A DNA stretch of 38,143 bases from CAZCZZ01 sp964503335 (lineage in GTDB: Bacteria > Verrucomicrobiota > Kiritimatiellia > CAIVKH01). The notes below the pieces were generated by a model. The model saw only the letters and a program-made list of their open reading frames with translations. It did no database searches and was not told the DNA's origin. Positions 20,340-28,608 of the stretch are shown one piece after another; the first letter of the stretch is position 1; each line of letters opens with the position of its first letter. The stretch spans positions 1 to 38,143 of the forward strand of contig CAZCZZ010000038.1 of NCBI GenBank assembly GCA_964503335.1. The letters run 5' to 3'. The translations under genes and the position numbers were made by a program.

Positions 20340-21599
20340 ATGAACAAGCTCACGGTTCGCGACATTGAGTTGAAGGGCAAGCGTGTGTTGATGCGCGTGG
20401 ACTTCAACGTACCGCTCGAGAACGGCAAGGTGTCCGATGATACGCGCATCCGCGCGGCTCTTCCGACGATCAAGTACGTCCTCGATCACGGCGCTTCCGT
20501 GGTGCTGATGAGCCACCTGGGCCGACCCAAGGGCGGCAAGTTCGAGCCAGAGTTCTCGCTGCGGCCTGTGGCCGAGCGGTTGTCCGACATTATCCGTCGC
20601 CCCGTCCAGTTCGCCCCCGATTGCGTGGGCGACGATGTGAAGCAGATGGCCGATCATCTGCGTCCCGAGCAGCACATCCTGCTGCTCGAGAACCTCCGCT
20701 TCCATAAGGAAGAAGAGGGCAAGGTCAAGTTGCCGGAAACCGCGACAGCCGGAGAGAAGCAGGCGGCCAAGGCGGAGATGAAGAAGAAGCAGGAAGAATT
20801 TGCCCGGCAGCTCTCCGAACTCGGCGATGTGTACGTGAATGACGCGTTCGGCGCCGCTCACCGCTCGCATGGTTCAACGGCCGTCGTGAACAAGTTTTTC
20901 CAGACCTGCGCGGCAGGATTCCTGCTCGAGAAGGAAATCACGTACCTCGGCAAGGCCGTGGCGAATCCGGACCGCCCCTTCGTGGCGATCCTCGGTGGCG
21001 CCAAGGTCAGCGACAAGGTCAACGTGATCATGAATCTCCTGACCAAGGTTGACGCGCTCCTGATCGGCGGCGCGATGGCCTACACGTTCTACCGCGCCAA
21101 GGGCATCCCGACGGGCAAGTCGCTTGTTGAAGAGGACAAGGTTCCCCTGGCGAAGGAGATCCTCGAAAAGGCCGCAGCGTCGAAGGTCAAGTTCCTGCTG
21201 CCGGTGGACCACATCATCGCCGACAAGTTCGATGCGAATGCGCAGACAAAGATCGTCGCCGAAGATGGCATCCAGGACGGCTGGCTGGCGCTCGACATCG
21301 GTCCGCGCACGACGGAGCTTTTCGCCGCGGAAATTGCCAAAGCCCGCACTGTTGTCTGGAACGGCCCGATGGGCTGCTTCGAGATGGCGCCGTTCGCCAA
21401 GGGCACAATGGGCGTAGCCACGGCCGTGGCGAATGCCAAGTGCATCAGCATCATCGGCGGTGGCGACAGCGTCGCTGCGATCAATAAAAGCGGCCTTGCC
21501 GACAAGATCACGCACATCAGCACGGGTGGCGGCGCAAGCCTGGAGTTCCTTGAAGGCAAGGAGCTTCCCGGTGTCGCGGCGCTGACGAACGCACCGTAA
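20340..21599 (+). CDS. pgk: Phosphoglycerate kinase
   Basis: Transfers the acyl phosphate of 1,3-bisphosphoglycerate to ADP. 419 residues, longer than the usual 390-400. Recognised by RVDFNVPLENGKVSDDTRI near the N terminus, MSHLGRPKGG, DVYVNDAFGAAHR, VAILGGAKVSDK and the nucleotide-site GGGDSVAAINK near the C terminus. A charged Lys/Glu-rich insertion (about 122-158, containing EMKKKQEEFARQ) sits between the conserved LENLRFHKEEEGK and GDVYVND. An insertion here also occurs in eukaryotic enzymes. The start is ATG 20340 with AAAGGGA about 7 nt upstream; the TTG one codon earlier is less likely. It follows gap by 45 nt. Confidence 0.97.
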   Translation: MNKLTVRDIELKGKRVLMRVDFNVPLENGKVSDDTRIRAALPTIKYVLDHGASVVLMSHLGRPKGGKFEPEFSLRPVAERLSDIIRRPVQFAPDCVGDDVKQMADHLRPEQHILLLENLRFHKEEEGKVKLPETATAGEKQAAKAEMKKKQEEFARQLSELGDVYVNDAFGAAHRSHGSTAVVNKFFQTCAAGFLLEKEITYLGKAVANPDRPFVAILGGAKVSDKVNVIMNLLTKVDALLIGGAMAYTFYRAKGIPTGKSLVEEDKVPLAKEILEKAAASKVKFLLPVDHIIADKFDANAQTKIVAEDGIQDGWLALDIGPRTTELFAAEIAKARTVVWNGPMGCFEMAPFAKGTMGVATAVANAKCISIIGGGDSVAAINKSGLADKITHISTGGGASLEFLEGKELPGVAALTNAP

Positions 21600-21626
21600 G
21601 CGGCGTTTGAACCATTCATTCAGTAA

Positions 21627-21640
21627 CCGCCTGCAGGCGG
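21627..21640. repeat. 14-bp palindrome in the pgk-tpiA gap
   Basis: Perfect palindrome CCGCCTGCAGGCGG, 2 nt before the TAGGAG ribosome-binding site of tpiA. It could fold in RNA only by opening its centre; its role is unknown. Confidence 0.6.
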
Positions 21641-21652
21641 GGTAGGAGACGT

Positions 21653-22417
21653 ATGTTGAAGAAGCGCAAACCGATTGTGGCCGGAAACTGGAAGATGAAC
21701 AAAACCGTCGGCGACGGCGTGTCGCTGGCCACCGACATCAAGCGCGACCTGGGCGATCTTCGCGATGTCGACATCGTGCTCTGCCCTCCGTTCACTGCGC
21801 TGAAGGCTGTTGGCGATGTCATCACCGGCTCCCATGTGGACCTTGGCGCCCAAAACATGCACTGGGAGAAGTCCGGCGCATATACGGGTGAAGTTTCCGC
21901 CGAGATGCTCCGCGACATCTACTGCCACTATGTGATCCTCGGCCACAGCGAACGCCGGGCGTACTTCGGCGAGACGGACGCCATCGTGAACAAGAAGGCG
22001 AAGGCCGCCCTCGCATCCAACTTGAAGCCCATCGTTTGCGTCGGCGAGACGCTGCAGGAGCGTGAATCGGGGAAGACCGCCGACGTGGTCACGACCCAGG
22101 TCCGCGGCAGTCTGGCCGGCCTTTCGGCCCGCGAACTGGTCGACAGCATCATCGCGTACGAGCCGGTTTGGGCGATCGGCACGGGCAAGACCGCGACGAC
22201 GGCCCAAGCCCAGGAAGTTCACGCCCTGATTCGCGGGTTGATCGCCCAGTTGGCCGATGATACGGTCGCCCAATCCATTCGCATCCAGTACGGCGGAAGC
22301 GTCAAGGCATCGAATGCGAAGGAATTGTTCAGTCAGCCGGATATCGATGGCGGCTTGATTGGTGGCGCGGCCCTTGAGGCCCGCTCGTTCGTGGACATCG
22401 TGAAGGCTGCGCTGTAG
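21653..22417 (+). CDS. tpiA: Triose-phosphate isomerase
   Basis: Interconverts dihydroxyacetone phosphate and glyceraldehyde-3-phosphate. A 254-residue TIM barrel with all catalytic elements: the Lys in AGNWKMNK near the N terminus, the His in GHSERR, the Glu in AYEPVWAIGTG with the flexible loop 6 directly after, and the phosphate-binding IQYGGSVKASN and GGLIGGAAL. ATG 21653 has a TAGGAG site 4-5 nt upstream. It lies 53 nt after pgk and 24 nt before secG, the arrangement found in many bacteria. Confidence 0.98.
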   Translation: MLKKRKPIVAGNWKMNKTVGDGVSLATDIKRDLGDLRDVDIVLCPPFTALKAVGDVITGSHVDLGAQNMHWEKSGAYTGEVSAEMLRDIYCHYVILGHSERRAYFGETDAIVNKKAKAALASNLKPIVCVGETLQERESGKTADVVTTQVRGSLAGLSARELVDSIIAYEPVWAIGTGKTATTAQAQEVHALIRGLIAQLADDTVAQSIRIQYGGSVKASNAKELFSQPDIDGGLIGGAALEARSFVDIVKAAL

Positions 22418-22441
22418 TTGGTTGGAAAGGGTTCGGACGAT

Positions 22442-22903
22442 ATGGTCATCTTGAAGTTTCTTTTGATCGCCGTGGAGACGATCTGCTGCTTTCTCCTTGT
22501 GGGTGTGATTCTTCTCCAGAAGACGAAGAGCGAAGGCCTCGGCATGGCGTTTGGCGCCGGCGTCGGCGAGACGCTCTTTGGCTCGCGCGCAGGCAACGTC
22601 CTGACGAAGTCCACCATCACGCTCGCCATCACCTTCCTCGTCACGACCACGCTGCTGGCCATGATTCTCCCGAATCAGGGTTCACGTTCGATCATCGACG
22701 AGAAGCTCGGCGTTTCCTCCGTTCCGATGGAAGCACCCGCGCCTTCCGAAGCGCCGGCTCCCTCCGAACCGTCTCTACAGCCGTCTGCACCTGCCGCCGC
22801 GGCGCCTACGCTGATGCCGGGCTCGAGCCTTGAAGACCAGCCCGCGCCAGCAGCAGTGCCCGCACCCGCTGTGGAAACCGCTCCGGAAGCCGTAACGCCG
22901 TAA
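22442..22903 (+). CDS. secG: Preprotein translocase subunit SecG
   Basis: Small auxiliary subunit of the SecYEG channel in the inner membrane. 153 residues: helix 1 (about 3-22, LKFLLIAVETICCFLLVGVI), the conserved loop LLQKTKSEGLG with GAGVGETLFGSRAGNVLTK, and helix 2 (about 57-77). About 75 residues follow that are almost only Pro, Ala, Ser and Glu (APSEAPAPSEP), an extension missing from E. coli SecG. ATG 22442 is preferred: the upstream in-frame start at 22418 only adds MVGKGSDD ahead of the helix and abuts the tpiA stop. It is downstream of tpiA, the common gap-pgk-tpi-secG order. Confidence 0.93.
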   Translation: MVILKFLLIAVETICCFLLVGVILLQKTKSEGLGMAFGAGVGETLFGSRAGNVLTKSTITLAITFLVTTTLLAMILPNQGSRSIIDEKLGVSSVPMEAPAPSEAPAPSEPSLQPSAPAAAAPTLMPGSSLEDQPAPAAVPAPAVETAPEAVTP

Positions 22904-22918
22904 GGGGGTGGCCGGGGC

Positions 22919-24685
22919 ATGCGACTGCGGCCTTCGGCCATCGCATACGTTGTTTTTGCCGCAATGTCCGCGGCCCTCACGGGCTGCGGACATTCGCTTT
23001 CTACGTCGAGCGACGCGGAGTCCGTTCTTTATCAGGAAACGCTGAGGACTCGGGGATTCGACCCCGCAAAGGCATCCGACGCCACATCGGCCCAGGCCGT
23101 GGCGCGCATCTACGAGACCCTTCTTCAATACGACTATCTCGCACGGCCCTATCGCGTCGTACCTCTGCTCTCCGAGAGCATGCCGAAGATTTCCGATGAC
23201 GGCCTGACGTACCGCTTCAAGGTCCGGCAGGGCATCTACTTCCAGGACGATCCTTGCTTCACTGGCGGCAAGGGGCGGCAGGTCATTGCCGATGACTTTG
23301 TGTATGCGATCAAGCGGGTCGCGGATTCCAAGGTCGCATCCGGCGGATGGTGGGCGTTCAATGGTCGCATTGTCGGACTGAATGAATTCCGCGACCGGTT
23401 TGCGAATGAGGCGAACACCGACTACGGCTTCGAAGTGTCGGGCTTAAGAAGCATCGATCGCTATACGCTGCAGATCCAGCTCAAGGATGCGTATCCGCAG
23501 CTTCAATGGATCATGGCGATGCACTACGCCGCCGCCGTCCCGCGCGAGGCCGTGGAGCACTACGGAGACGACTTCGTGAACCATCCCGTCGGCTCCGGCC
23601 CGTACGTCCTGAAGTCGTGGATCCGGAACTACAAGATGGAGTTCGTGCGGAATCCCAAGTGGAGCGAAACCGGACGCGTCGAACGCTATCCCGACGCTGC
23701 GGGCGAAGCCGACGCGGGAAAGCAGATTCCGTTCATCGACCGCATCGTCGATTACATTGTTGCCGACACGACGACGAAGTGGCTGCTCTTCCTGACCGGG
23801 CAAATCGACGGCTCCGAAATCTCCCGCGACAACTGGGACGTTGTGATGACGGGCGATGGAAAGCTGGTCGACTCGCTCGTCCAGCAGGGCGTCCAACTCC
23901 ATAGCATGCCGACGCTGCGCATTGGCTATATCGGCTTCAACATGGACGACCCCGTTGTCGGCACGAACAAGAAGCTTCGCCAGGCCTTGTCCTGCGCGTT
24001 CGAGTCGAAAGCGTGGGAGAAGTTCTATAACAACAGGATTCGCCGTCCCAATGGTCCGATTCCCGAAGGCCTGCCCGGCTACGATCCGGCACCTTCGCCC
24101 TATGAATTCAACGTGGAGAAGGCTCGTTCGCTGCTTGCCGAGGCGGGTTATCCGGGCGGGCAGGATCCTGCGACGGGACGTCGCCTGCAGGTCACGATTG
24201 AGAGCGGCCGCGCGGATGATCCGGAAGCGCGGCAATCCCTGGAGTTGGTCACCGCGTTCTTCGACCGGATCGGTGTGGTTCTGCAGACGAGTTTCAACAA
24301 CGGTCCGACCTTCTACGACAAGCTGGATCGGCGGCAGGCGCAGCTCTATGCGTTGAGCTGGCTAGGTGACTATCCCGACGCTGAGAATTTCCTCCAGTGC
24401 TTCTACGGCGCCAACAGCTCGCCGGGTCCCAATCACAGCAACTACGTGAACCCGGTGTTTGATCGCCTTTACGAAAAAGCGCGCTCGATGCAAGACACGC
24501 CGGAGAGGACGGAGCTCTATCGGACGATGGCGGCTGTCGTAGTAGAAGACTGTCCGTGGATTTTCACCTCGCAACCGATCTCCTACGTCCTGCACTCGTC
24601 GGCTTTCAAGAATTTCAAACCCACAGATTTCCCATATGGCATGGAGAAGTACTACCGGATTGACCGCAAAGGGGGCGGCCCATGA
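22919..24685 (+). CDS. ABC importer substrate-binding lipoprotein (SBP family 5)
   Basis: 588 residues. A lipoprotein signal peptide ends in the lipobox LTGC with the lipidated Cys at 23. The OppA/DppA-type fold is shown by FDPAKASDATSAQAVARIYETLLQYD, SDDGLTYRFKVRQGIYF, a VADDFVYAIKRV-like helix (IADDFVYAIKRV) and NGPIPEGLPGYDPAPSPYEFNVEKARSLLAEAG. Family members bind peptides, nickel or oligosaccharides; the ligand cannot be read from sequence. The gene lies 15 nt after secG and overlaps the permease gene by 4 nt (ATGA), so it is clearly translationally coupled to it. GGGGGTGG lies upstream of the ATG. Confidence 0.93.
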   Translation: MRLRPSAIAYVVFAAMSAALTGCGHSLSTSSDAESVLYQETLRTRGFDPAKASDATSAQAVARIYETLLQYDYLARPYRVVPLLSESMPKISDDGLTYRFKVRQGIYFQDDPCFTGGKGRQVIADDFVYAIKRVADSKVASGGWWAFNGRIVGLNEFRDRFANEANTDYGFEVSGLRSIDRYTLQIQLKDAYPQLQWIMAMHYAAAVPREAVEHYGDDFVNHPVGSGPYVLKSWIRNYKMEFVRNPKWSETGRVERYPDAAGEADAGKQIPFIDRIVDYIVADTTTKWLLFLTGQIDGSEISRDNWDVVMTGDGKLVDSLVQQGVQLHSMPTLRIGYIGFNMDDPVVGTNKKLRQALSCAFESKAWEKFYNNRIRRPNGPIPEGLPGYDPAPSPYEFNVEKARSLLAEAGYPGGQDPATGRRLQVTIESGRADDPEARQSLELVTAFFDRIGVVLQTSFNNGPTFYDKLDRRQAQLYALSWLGDYPDAENFLQCFYGANSSPGPNHSNYVNPVFDRLYEKARSMQDTPERTELYRTMAAVVVEDCPWIFTSQPISYVLHSSAFKNFKPTDFPYGMEKYYRIDRKGGGP

Positions 24686-25956
24686 TCCGCTTCCTCGTGC
24701 GCCGGATCTTCCACATGATTCCCACGCTGCTGGGCATCCTGGTCATCACCTTCCTGCTCTTCAACCTGGTCGGCGGCAGCCCGGCCTCGATGACGCTGGG
24801 CGAAAAGGCGTCGGCGCAAACATTGGAAGACTTTGACGAGCAGCGCGGCTTCAACAAGCCGCTGTTCTTTGGCCACTGGACACGGACGCGCGCGCTGGCG
24901 GATTCGGACTTTGCCACGACGGCTGGTCGTTGGGGCGGCCTATCCAATGTGACCTATAGGACGGATAGGTCGGATGTTCTCATCGCACCGGGTGAGACCG
25001 TGGTGCCGCTCGCTTTCCCGCTACGTCCCGGAACGTATGAAATCCGGATCAAGGCAAAGGGTGCACTCCAGCTGCGCCAGGGCACAAACGCAGTTCCGCT
25101 TTCTACGGAGGGAACTGCGACGGTTCGCGGCGGGCAGGGCGAATTGTCGCTCCTCGTAGTGGGTGAACCGGTGAGTGTTTCGTCGATTCAGTTGCGTCGA
25201 CGCACGGCGCATGTGCTCGACTCCCAGTTTGTGCATTTCCTGCTTCAGGTCCTCCGGTTTGACCTCGGTGTGTCGAGCACGACGAATCAGCCGGTGCGTC
25301 TTATGTTGTGGGAGGGGATTGGTCCCACGCTCATGCTGACGGTTCCGATCCTCGTCCTCGAAACGATCCTGAGCATCGGCCTCGCGTTGGTCTGCGCGTA
25401 TTTCCGCGGACACTGGCCGGATCGTGTGCTGCTGCTCGGGTGCGTGGCGCTGATGAGCGTGAACTACATCGTGTGGATCATCGCGGGCCAGTATGTGTTC
25501 GCGTATCGGCTCGGCTGGTTTCCCGTGTGGGGCTTTGCATCGTGGTCGTATCTCTTGCTGCCCGTACTGATCGGCGTGTTCAGCGGGCTGGGCAGCAACG
25601 TCCGCTTCTATCGCACGGTAATGCTGGATGAGATGTACAAGGACTACGTGCGTACGGCCTACGCCAAGGGGCTTGGACCTGTCCAGGTCCTGCTGCGCCA
25701 TGTCCTGCCGAACGCGATGATCCCGATTGTGACGAACGTTTCCCTTTCGTTGCCGTACCTCTACACGGGCAGCCTTCTGCTGGAGAGCTTCTTTGGCATT
25801 CCCGGGCTGGGCTACTTGAGCGTGAACGCGATCAACTCGTCGGATGTCGATGTCGTCCGCGCGGTCGTGCTCGTGGGGTCGGTCCTGTACCTCGTTGTGA
25901 ACCTGCTGACCGACCTGATGTACTCTTGGGTCGACCCGAGAGTGAGGCTGTCATGA
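24682..25956 (+). CDS. ABC importer permease, OppB-like, with periplasmic insertion
   Basis: 424 residues against about 310-340 for a normal OppB/DppB. Helix 1 is IPTLLGILVITFLLFNLVGGSPA (about 13-35). The C-terminal 230 residues hold five further helices and the EAA loop YVRTAYAKGLGPVQVLLRHVLPN that contacts the ATPase. Between NKPLFFGHW (ending about 66) and the standard FVHFLLQVLRFDLGVSS (from about 183) lies an extra stretch of about 110 residues, rich in beta strands (PLRPGTYEIRIKAKGALQL; GELSLLVVGEPVSVSSIQL). This resembles a carbohydrate-binding-type sandwich by pattern only. The stop codon overlaps the next permease start by 4 nt. Confidence 0.9.
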   Translation: MIRFLVRRIFHMIPTLLGILVITFLLFNLVGGSPASMTLGEKASAQTLEDFDEQRGFNKPLFFGHWTRTRALADSDFATTAGRWGGLSNVTYRTDRSDVLIAPGETVVPLAFPLRPGTYEIRIKAKGALQLRQGTNAVPLSTEGTATVRGGQGELSLLVVGEPVSVSSIQLRRRTAHVLDSQFVHFLLQVLRFDLGVSSTTNQPVRLMLWEGIGPTLMLTVPILVLETILSIGLALVCAYFRGHWPDRVLLLGCVALMSVNYIVWIIAGQYVFAYRLGWFPVWGFASWSYLLLPVLIGVFSGLGSNVRFYRTVMLDEMYKDYVRTAYAKGLGPVQVLLRHVLPNAMIPIVTNVSLSLPYLYTGSLLLESFFGIPGLGYLSVNAINSSDVDVVRAVVLVGSVLYLVVNLLTDLMYSWVDPRVRLS

Positions 25957-26831
25957 GCAGCACGCTCTGGAGCGATGCGTGGGTGCGGTTGCGGGGTGAC
26001 CGCATTGCCATGGCCAGCTTGCTGGTGGTTGTCATCTACTCCCTTTGCGCGCTGTATGGCGAGGTCGTGTACCAGTGGCACCAGGTGAAGGACACGACGC
26101 CGGCCTACCAGGCGCAGGATCTTGATCATCGGTACGAAGCGCCCAGCTTGTCGCATCCGATGGGGACGGACGGTCTCGGACGCGATGTCGGCCAGCGCCT
26201 GCTGCAGGGCGCCCGCATCGCGTTCCGCGTAGGCGTCATCACATCGCTCATCGCCATCCCGATCGGTCTCATCCTCGGCGCACTGGCAGGCTACTTTCGC
26301 GGCCGCGTGGATGATTTTATAGTCTGGCTCTACTCGACCTTCGCATCCATTCCCGGGCTCCTGTTCATCCTCGCGATTGCGATGGTTGTGGGGAAGGGGT
26401 TGTTGGGAATCTACCTGGGCATTGGACTGACGACGTGGGTCGGGGTTTGCCGCGTCGTGCGGGGCGAGGTCATGAAGCATCGGGAGCGCGAGTACGTGCT
26501 TGCTGCGCGGGCGCTTGGTTTCAGTCACGCGCGCATCCTGCTTCGTCACATCCTGCCCAACATCTTTCACGTCATCATCGTGGCCTTCACGCTCCGTTTC
26601 CCTGCGGCGATCGGCACGGAAGTGTTTATGAGCTTCCTCGGGATCGGCGTGCAGGGCGAGCCGTCGTGGGGACTGATGATCAACAGCGCCCGGTTCCGGT
26701 TGTGGCACGGCGTCTGGTGGGAATTGACATTTGTCACGCTCGCGGTGTTCGCTGTTGTGGTATCGTTCAACGTCCTCGGCGATGCGCTTCGCGACGCGCT
26801 CGACCCGAGGCTGCGACAGGAACGTCGATAG
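25953..26831 (+). CDS. ABC importer permease, OppC-like
   Basis: 292 residues, a normal OppC/DppC length. A hydrophobic N-terminal helix (about 18-38), the typical LSHPMGTDGLGRDVGQRLLQGARI block that ends the N-terminal periplasmic region, five more helices, and the EAA motif EYVLAARALGFSHARILLRHILPN. It ends DALRDALDPRL. ATG 25953 overlaps the OppB-like stop (ATGA); a longer frame from 25926 lies inside that gene and is rejected. It pairs with the OppB-like protein to form the channel. The next gene, a second binding protein, starts 10 nt downstream. Confidence 0.94.
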   Translation: MSSTLWSDAWVRLRGDRIAMASLLVVVIYSLCALYGEVVYQWHQVKDTTPAYQAQDLDHRYEAPSLSHPMGTDGLGRDVGQRLLQGARIAFRVGVITSLIAIPIGLILGALAGYFRGRVDDFIVWLYSTFASIPGLLFILAIAMVVGKGLLGIYLGIGLTTWVGVCRVVRGEVMKHREREYVLAARALGFSHARILLRHILPNIFHVIIVAFTLRFPAAIGTEVFMSFLGIGVQGEPSWGLMINSARFRLWHGVWWELTFVTLAVFAVVVSFNVLGDALRDALDPRLRQERR

Positions 26832-26841
26832 GGAGAAGGTC

Positions 26842-28587
26842 ATGCTGAAGAGGTCTCTTGCCGTGTTCACGCTATGCGCCGCGATGGCGCAGGCTGCAGA
26901 AGAATCATTCCCCGCCGCCGATTGGCAGGATCGTCCGAATCCGCTCGCCAGTCCCGATGCGGTCGTGGGTGGCGCGTTTACGGTCTACGTCGGGCCTTAC
27001 CCCAAGAGCTTCAACTACTACCTCGACCTGAACGTGTTTTCGTCGGAGCTGTTCGGCGCGATGTACGAGACGCTGCTGTCACAGGACCCCGTCACGCTCG
27101 CGCTGGAACCCGGAGTCGCGGAATCGTGGACGATTTCCGACGACAAGATGACGTACACGTTCAAGATCAACGCGAAGGCCGCATGGAGCGACGGGCAGCC
27201 GATGACGGCGCACGATGTCCTCTGGACGTGGCAGACGATTTTGAAGCCGGAGAACATGACCGGGCCTCACAAGATCGATCTCGAACGCTTCGCTGAGCCT
27301 GAGGTCGTGGATGATCACACGATCCGGTTTCAAGCCCGCGAGGCGCATTGGAAGAACCTTCTGTCCGTGGGCTTCCTGCAGATCCTCCCGAAGCACGCGT
27401 ATGAAGGCCAGGACTTCAACAAGATCAACTTCGAGTTCCCCGTGGTGTCAGGCCGGTATCGCCTGGGCGAGATCAAGGAAGGCATCTACGCAAAACTCGA
27501 ACGCCGGGACGACTGGTGGAACCGTGAATCGAAACGGACCGAAGGCACTGCGAATTTCCAGACCTTGAAGTTCATGTTCTACGAGCAGGACGACAACGCG
27601 TTCGAGGCCTTCAAGAAGGGGTTGCTCGACTATTATCCCGTGCACAAGGCGCACTTGTGGGTTTCGCTGGCCACGGGCGAGCGCTTTGATCGCAACTGGA
27701 TCGTCAAACAGAAGGTGCAGAACTACAACCCGGTCGGGTTCCAGGGCTTCGCCATGAACGCTCGCAAGTCGCCCTTTGACGACCTGCGCGTGCGTCAGGC
27801 CATGGCGCACCTGCTGAACCGTGAACGGATGAACGAGACCTTGATGCACAACCAGTATTTCCTGCACCGGTCCTTCTATGAGGATCTCTATGATGCGGAG
27901 CATCCGTGTCCGAATCCGCTGATTACGTTCGACAAGGAGAAGGCGCGTGCGCTCCTGAAGGAAGCGGGGTGGGTGGCCAATGAATCAACAGGGATTCTCG
28001 AAAAGGATGGAAAACCGTTCACGTTCGAATTCCTGACGCGCGATTCGAACAGCGACAAGTTCCTTGTCATCTACAAAGAGGACTTGAAGGACGTCGGCAT
28101 CGAGATGTCGATCAACCAGAAGGACTGGGCGGCGTGGCTCAAGGACATGGACGAGTTCAACTACGACATGACGTGGGCCGCGTGGGGCGGGAGCGTCTGG
28201 CGCGATCCGGAATCGATGTGGTCTTCGAAGGAAGCGGACCGCACGGCGGGGCAGAACGTGACCGGATTCAAGGATGAACGCGTGGATGCATTGATCGAGA
28301 AGCAGAAGACGATTTTCGACCTGCAGGCCCGCAACGAGATCATCCGCGAGATCGACGGAATCGTCTACGCGGCCCAACCGTATGTCCTGCTCTGGAATCT
28401 CAACTACTCGCGCATTCTGTACTGGAACAAGTTCGGCACGCCTGACACGGTGCTGGGCAAGTACGGCGACGAGCGCGCGGCGTACTGGTACTGGTGGAAT
28501 GACGAAGACGCAGCGGCGGAGTTGGAGCAGGCGCAGGCCGACGGTGTGCCGCTCCCTGCCAAGCCTGCGATGGTGACGTTCGACTAA
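26842..28587 (+). CDS. Second ABC substrate-binding protein (SBP family 5)
   Basis: 581 residues with a cleavable signal peptide (MLKRSLAVFTLCAAMAQA, no lipobox Cys), so it is periplasmic rather than lipid-anchored. SBP-5 features: LFGAMYETLLSQDP, SWTISDDKMTYTFKINAKAAWSDGQPMTAHDVLWTW, FGxxN-type region GFQGFAMNARKSPFDDLRVRQAMAHLLNRE and KEKARALLKEAGW near 370. It differs clearly from the first binding protein and may extend the substrate range of the same permease. GGGAGAAGG (26831-26839) immediately precedes ATG 26842; an upstream in-frame start at 26731 is inside oppC and is rejected. It lies 21 nt before the GH13 gene. Confidence 0.93.
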   Translation: MLKRSLAVFTLCAAMAQAAEESFPAADWQDRPNPLASPDAVVGGAFTVYVGPYPKSFNYYLDLNVFSSELFGAMYETLLSQDPVTLALEPGVAESWTISDDKMTYTFKINAKAAWSDGQPMTAHDVLWTWQTILKPENMTGPHKIDLERFAEPEVVDDHTIRFQAREAHWKNLLSVGFLQILPKHAYEGQDFNKINFEFPVVSGRYRLGEIKEGIYAKLERRDDWWNRESKRTEGTANFQTLKFMFYEQDDNAFEAFKKGLLDYYPVHKAHLWVSLATGERFDRNWIVKQKVQNYNPVGFQGFAMNARKSPFDDLRVRQAMAHLLNRERMNETLMHNQYFLHRSFYEDLYDAEHPCPNPLITFDKEKARALLKEAGWVANESTGILEKDGKPFTFEFLTRDSNSDKFLVIYKEDLKDVGIEMSINQKDWAAWLKDMDEFNYDMTWAAWGGSVWRDPESMWSSKEADRTAGQNVTGFKDERVDALIEKQKTIFDLQARNEIIREIDGIVYAAQPYVLLWNLNYSRILYWNKFGTPDTVLGKYGDERAAYWYWWNDEDAAAELEQAQADGVPLPAKPAMVTFD

Positions 28588-28608
28588 GCCTTTTTAAGGA
28601 TGGATTGT

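Noticed and set aside
19077..20870. 597-residue open frame on the minus strand across gap and pgk
   Set aside because: It is antisense to two unmistakable glycolytic genes. Its product is His/Arg/Leu/Val-rich shadow sequence with no motif, produced by GC-rich codon bias.
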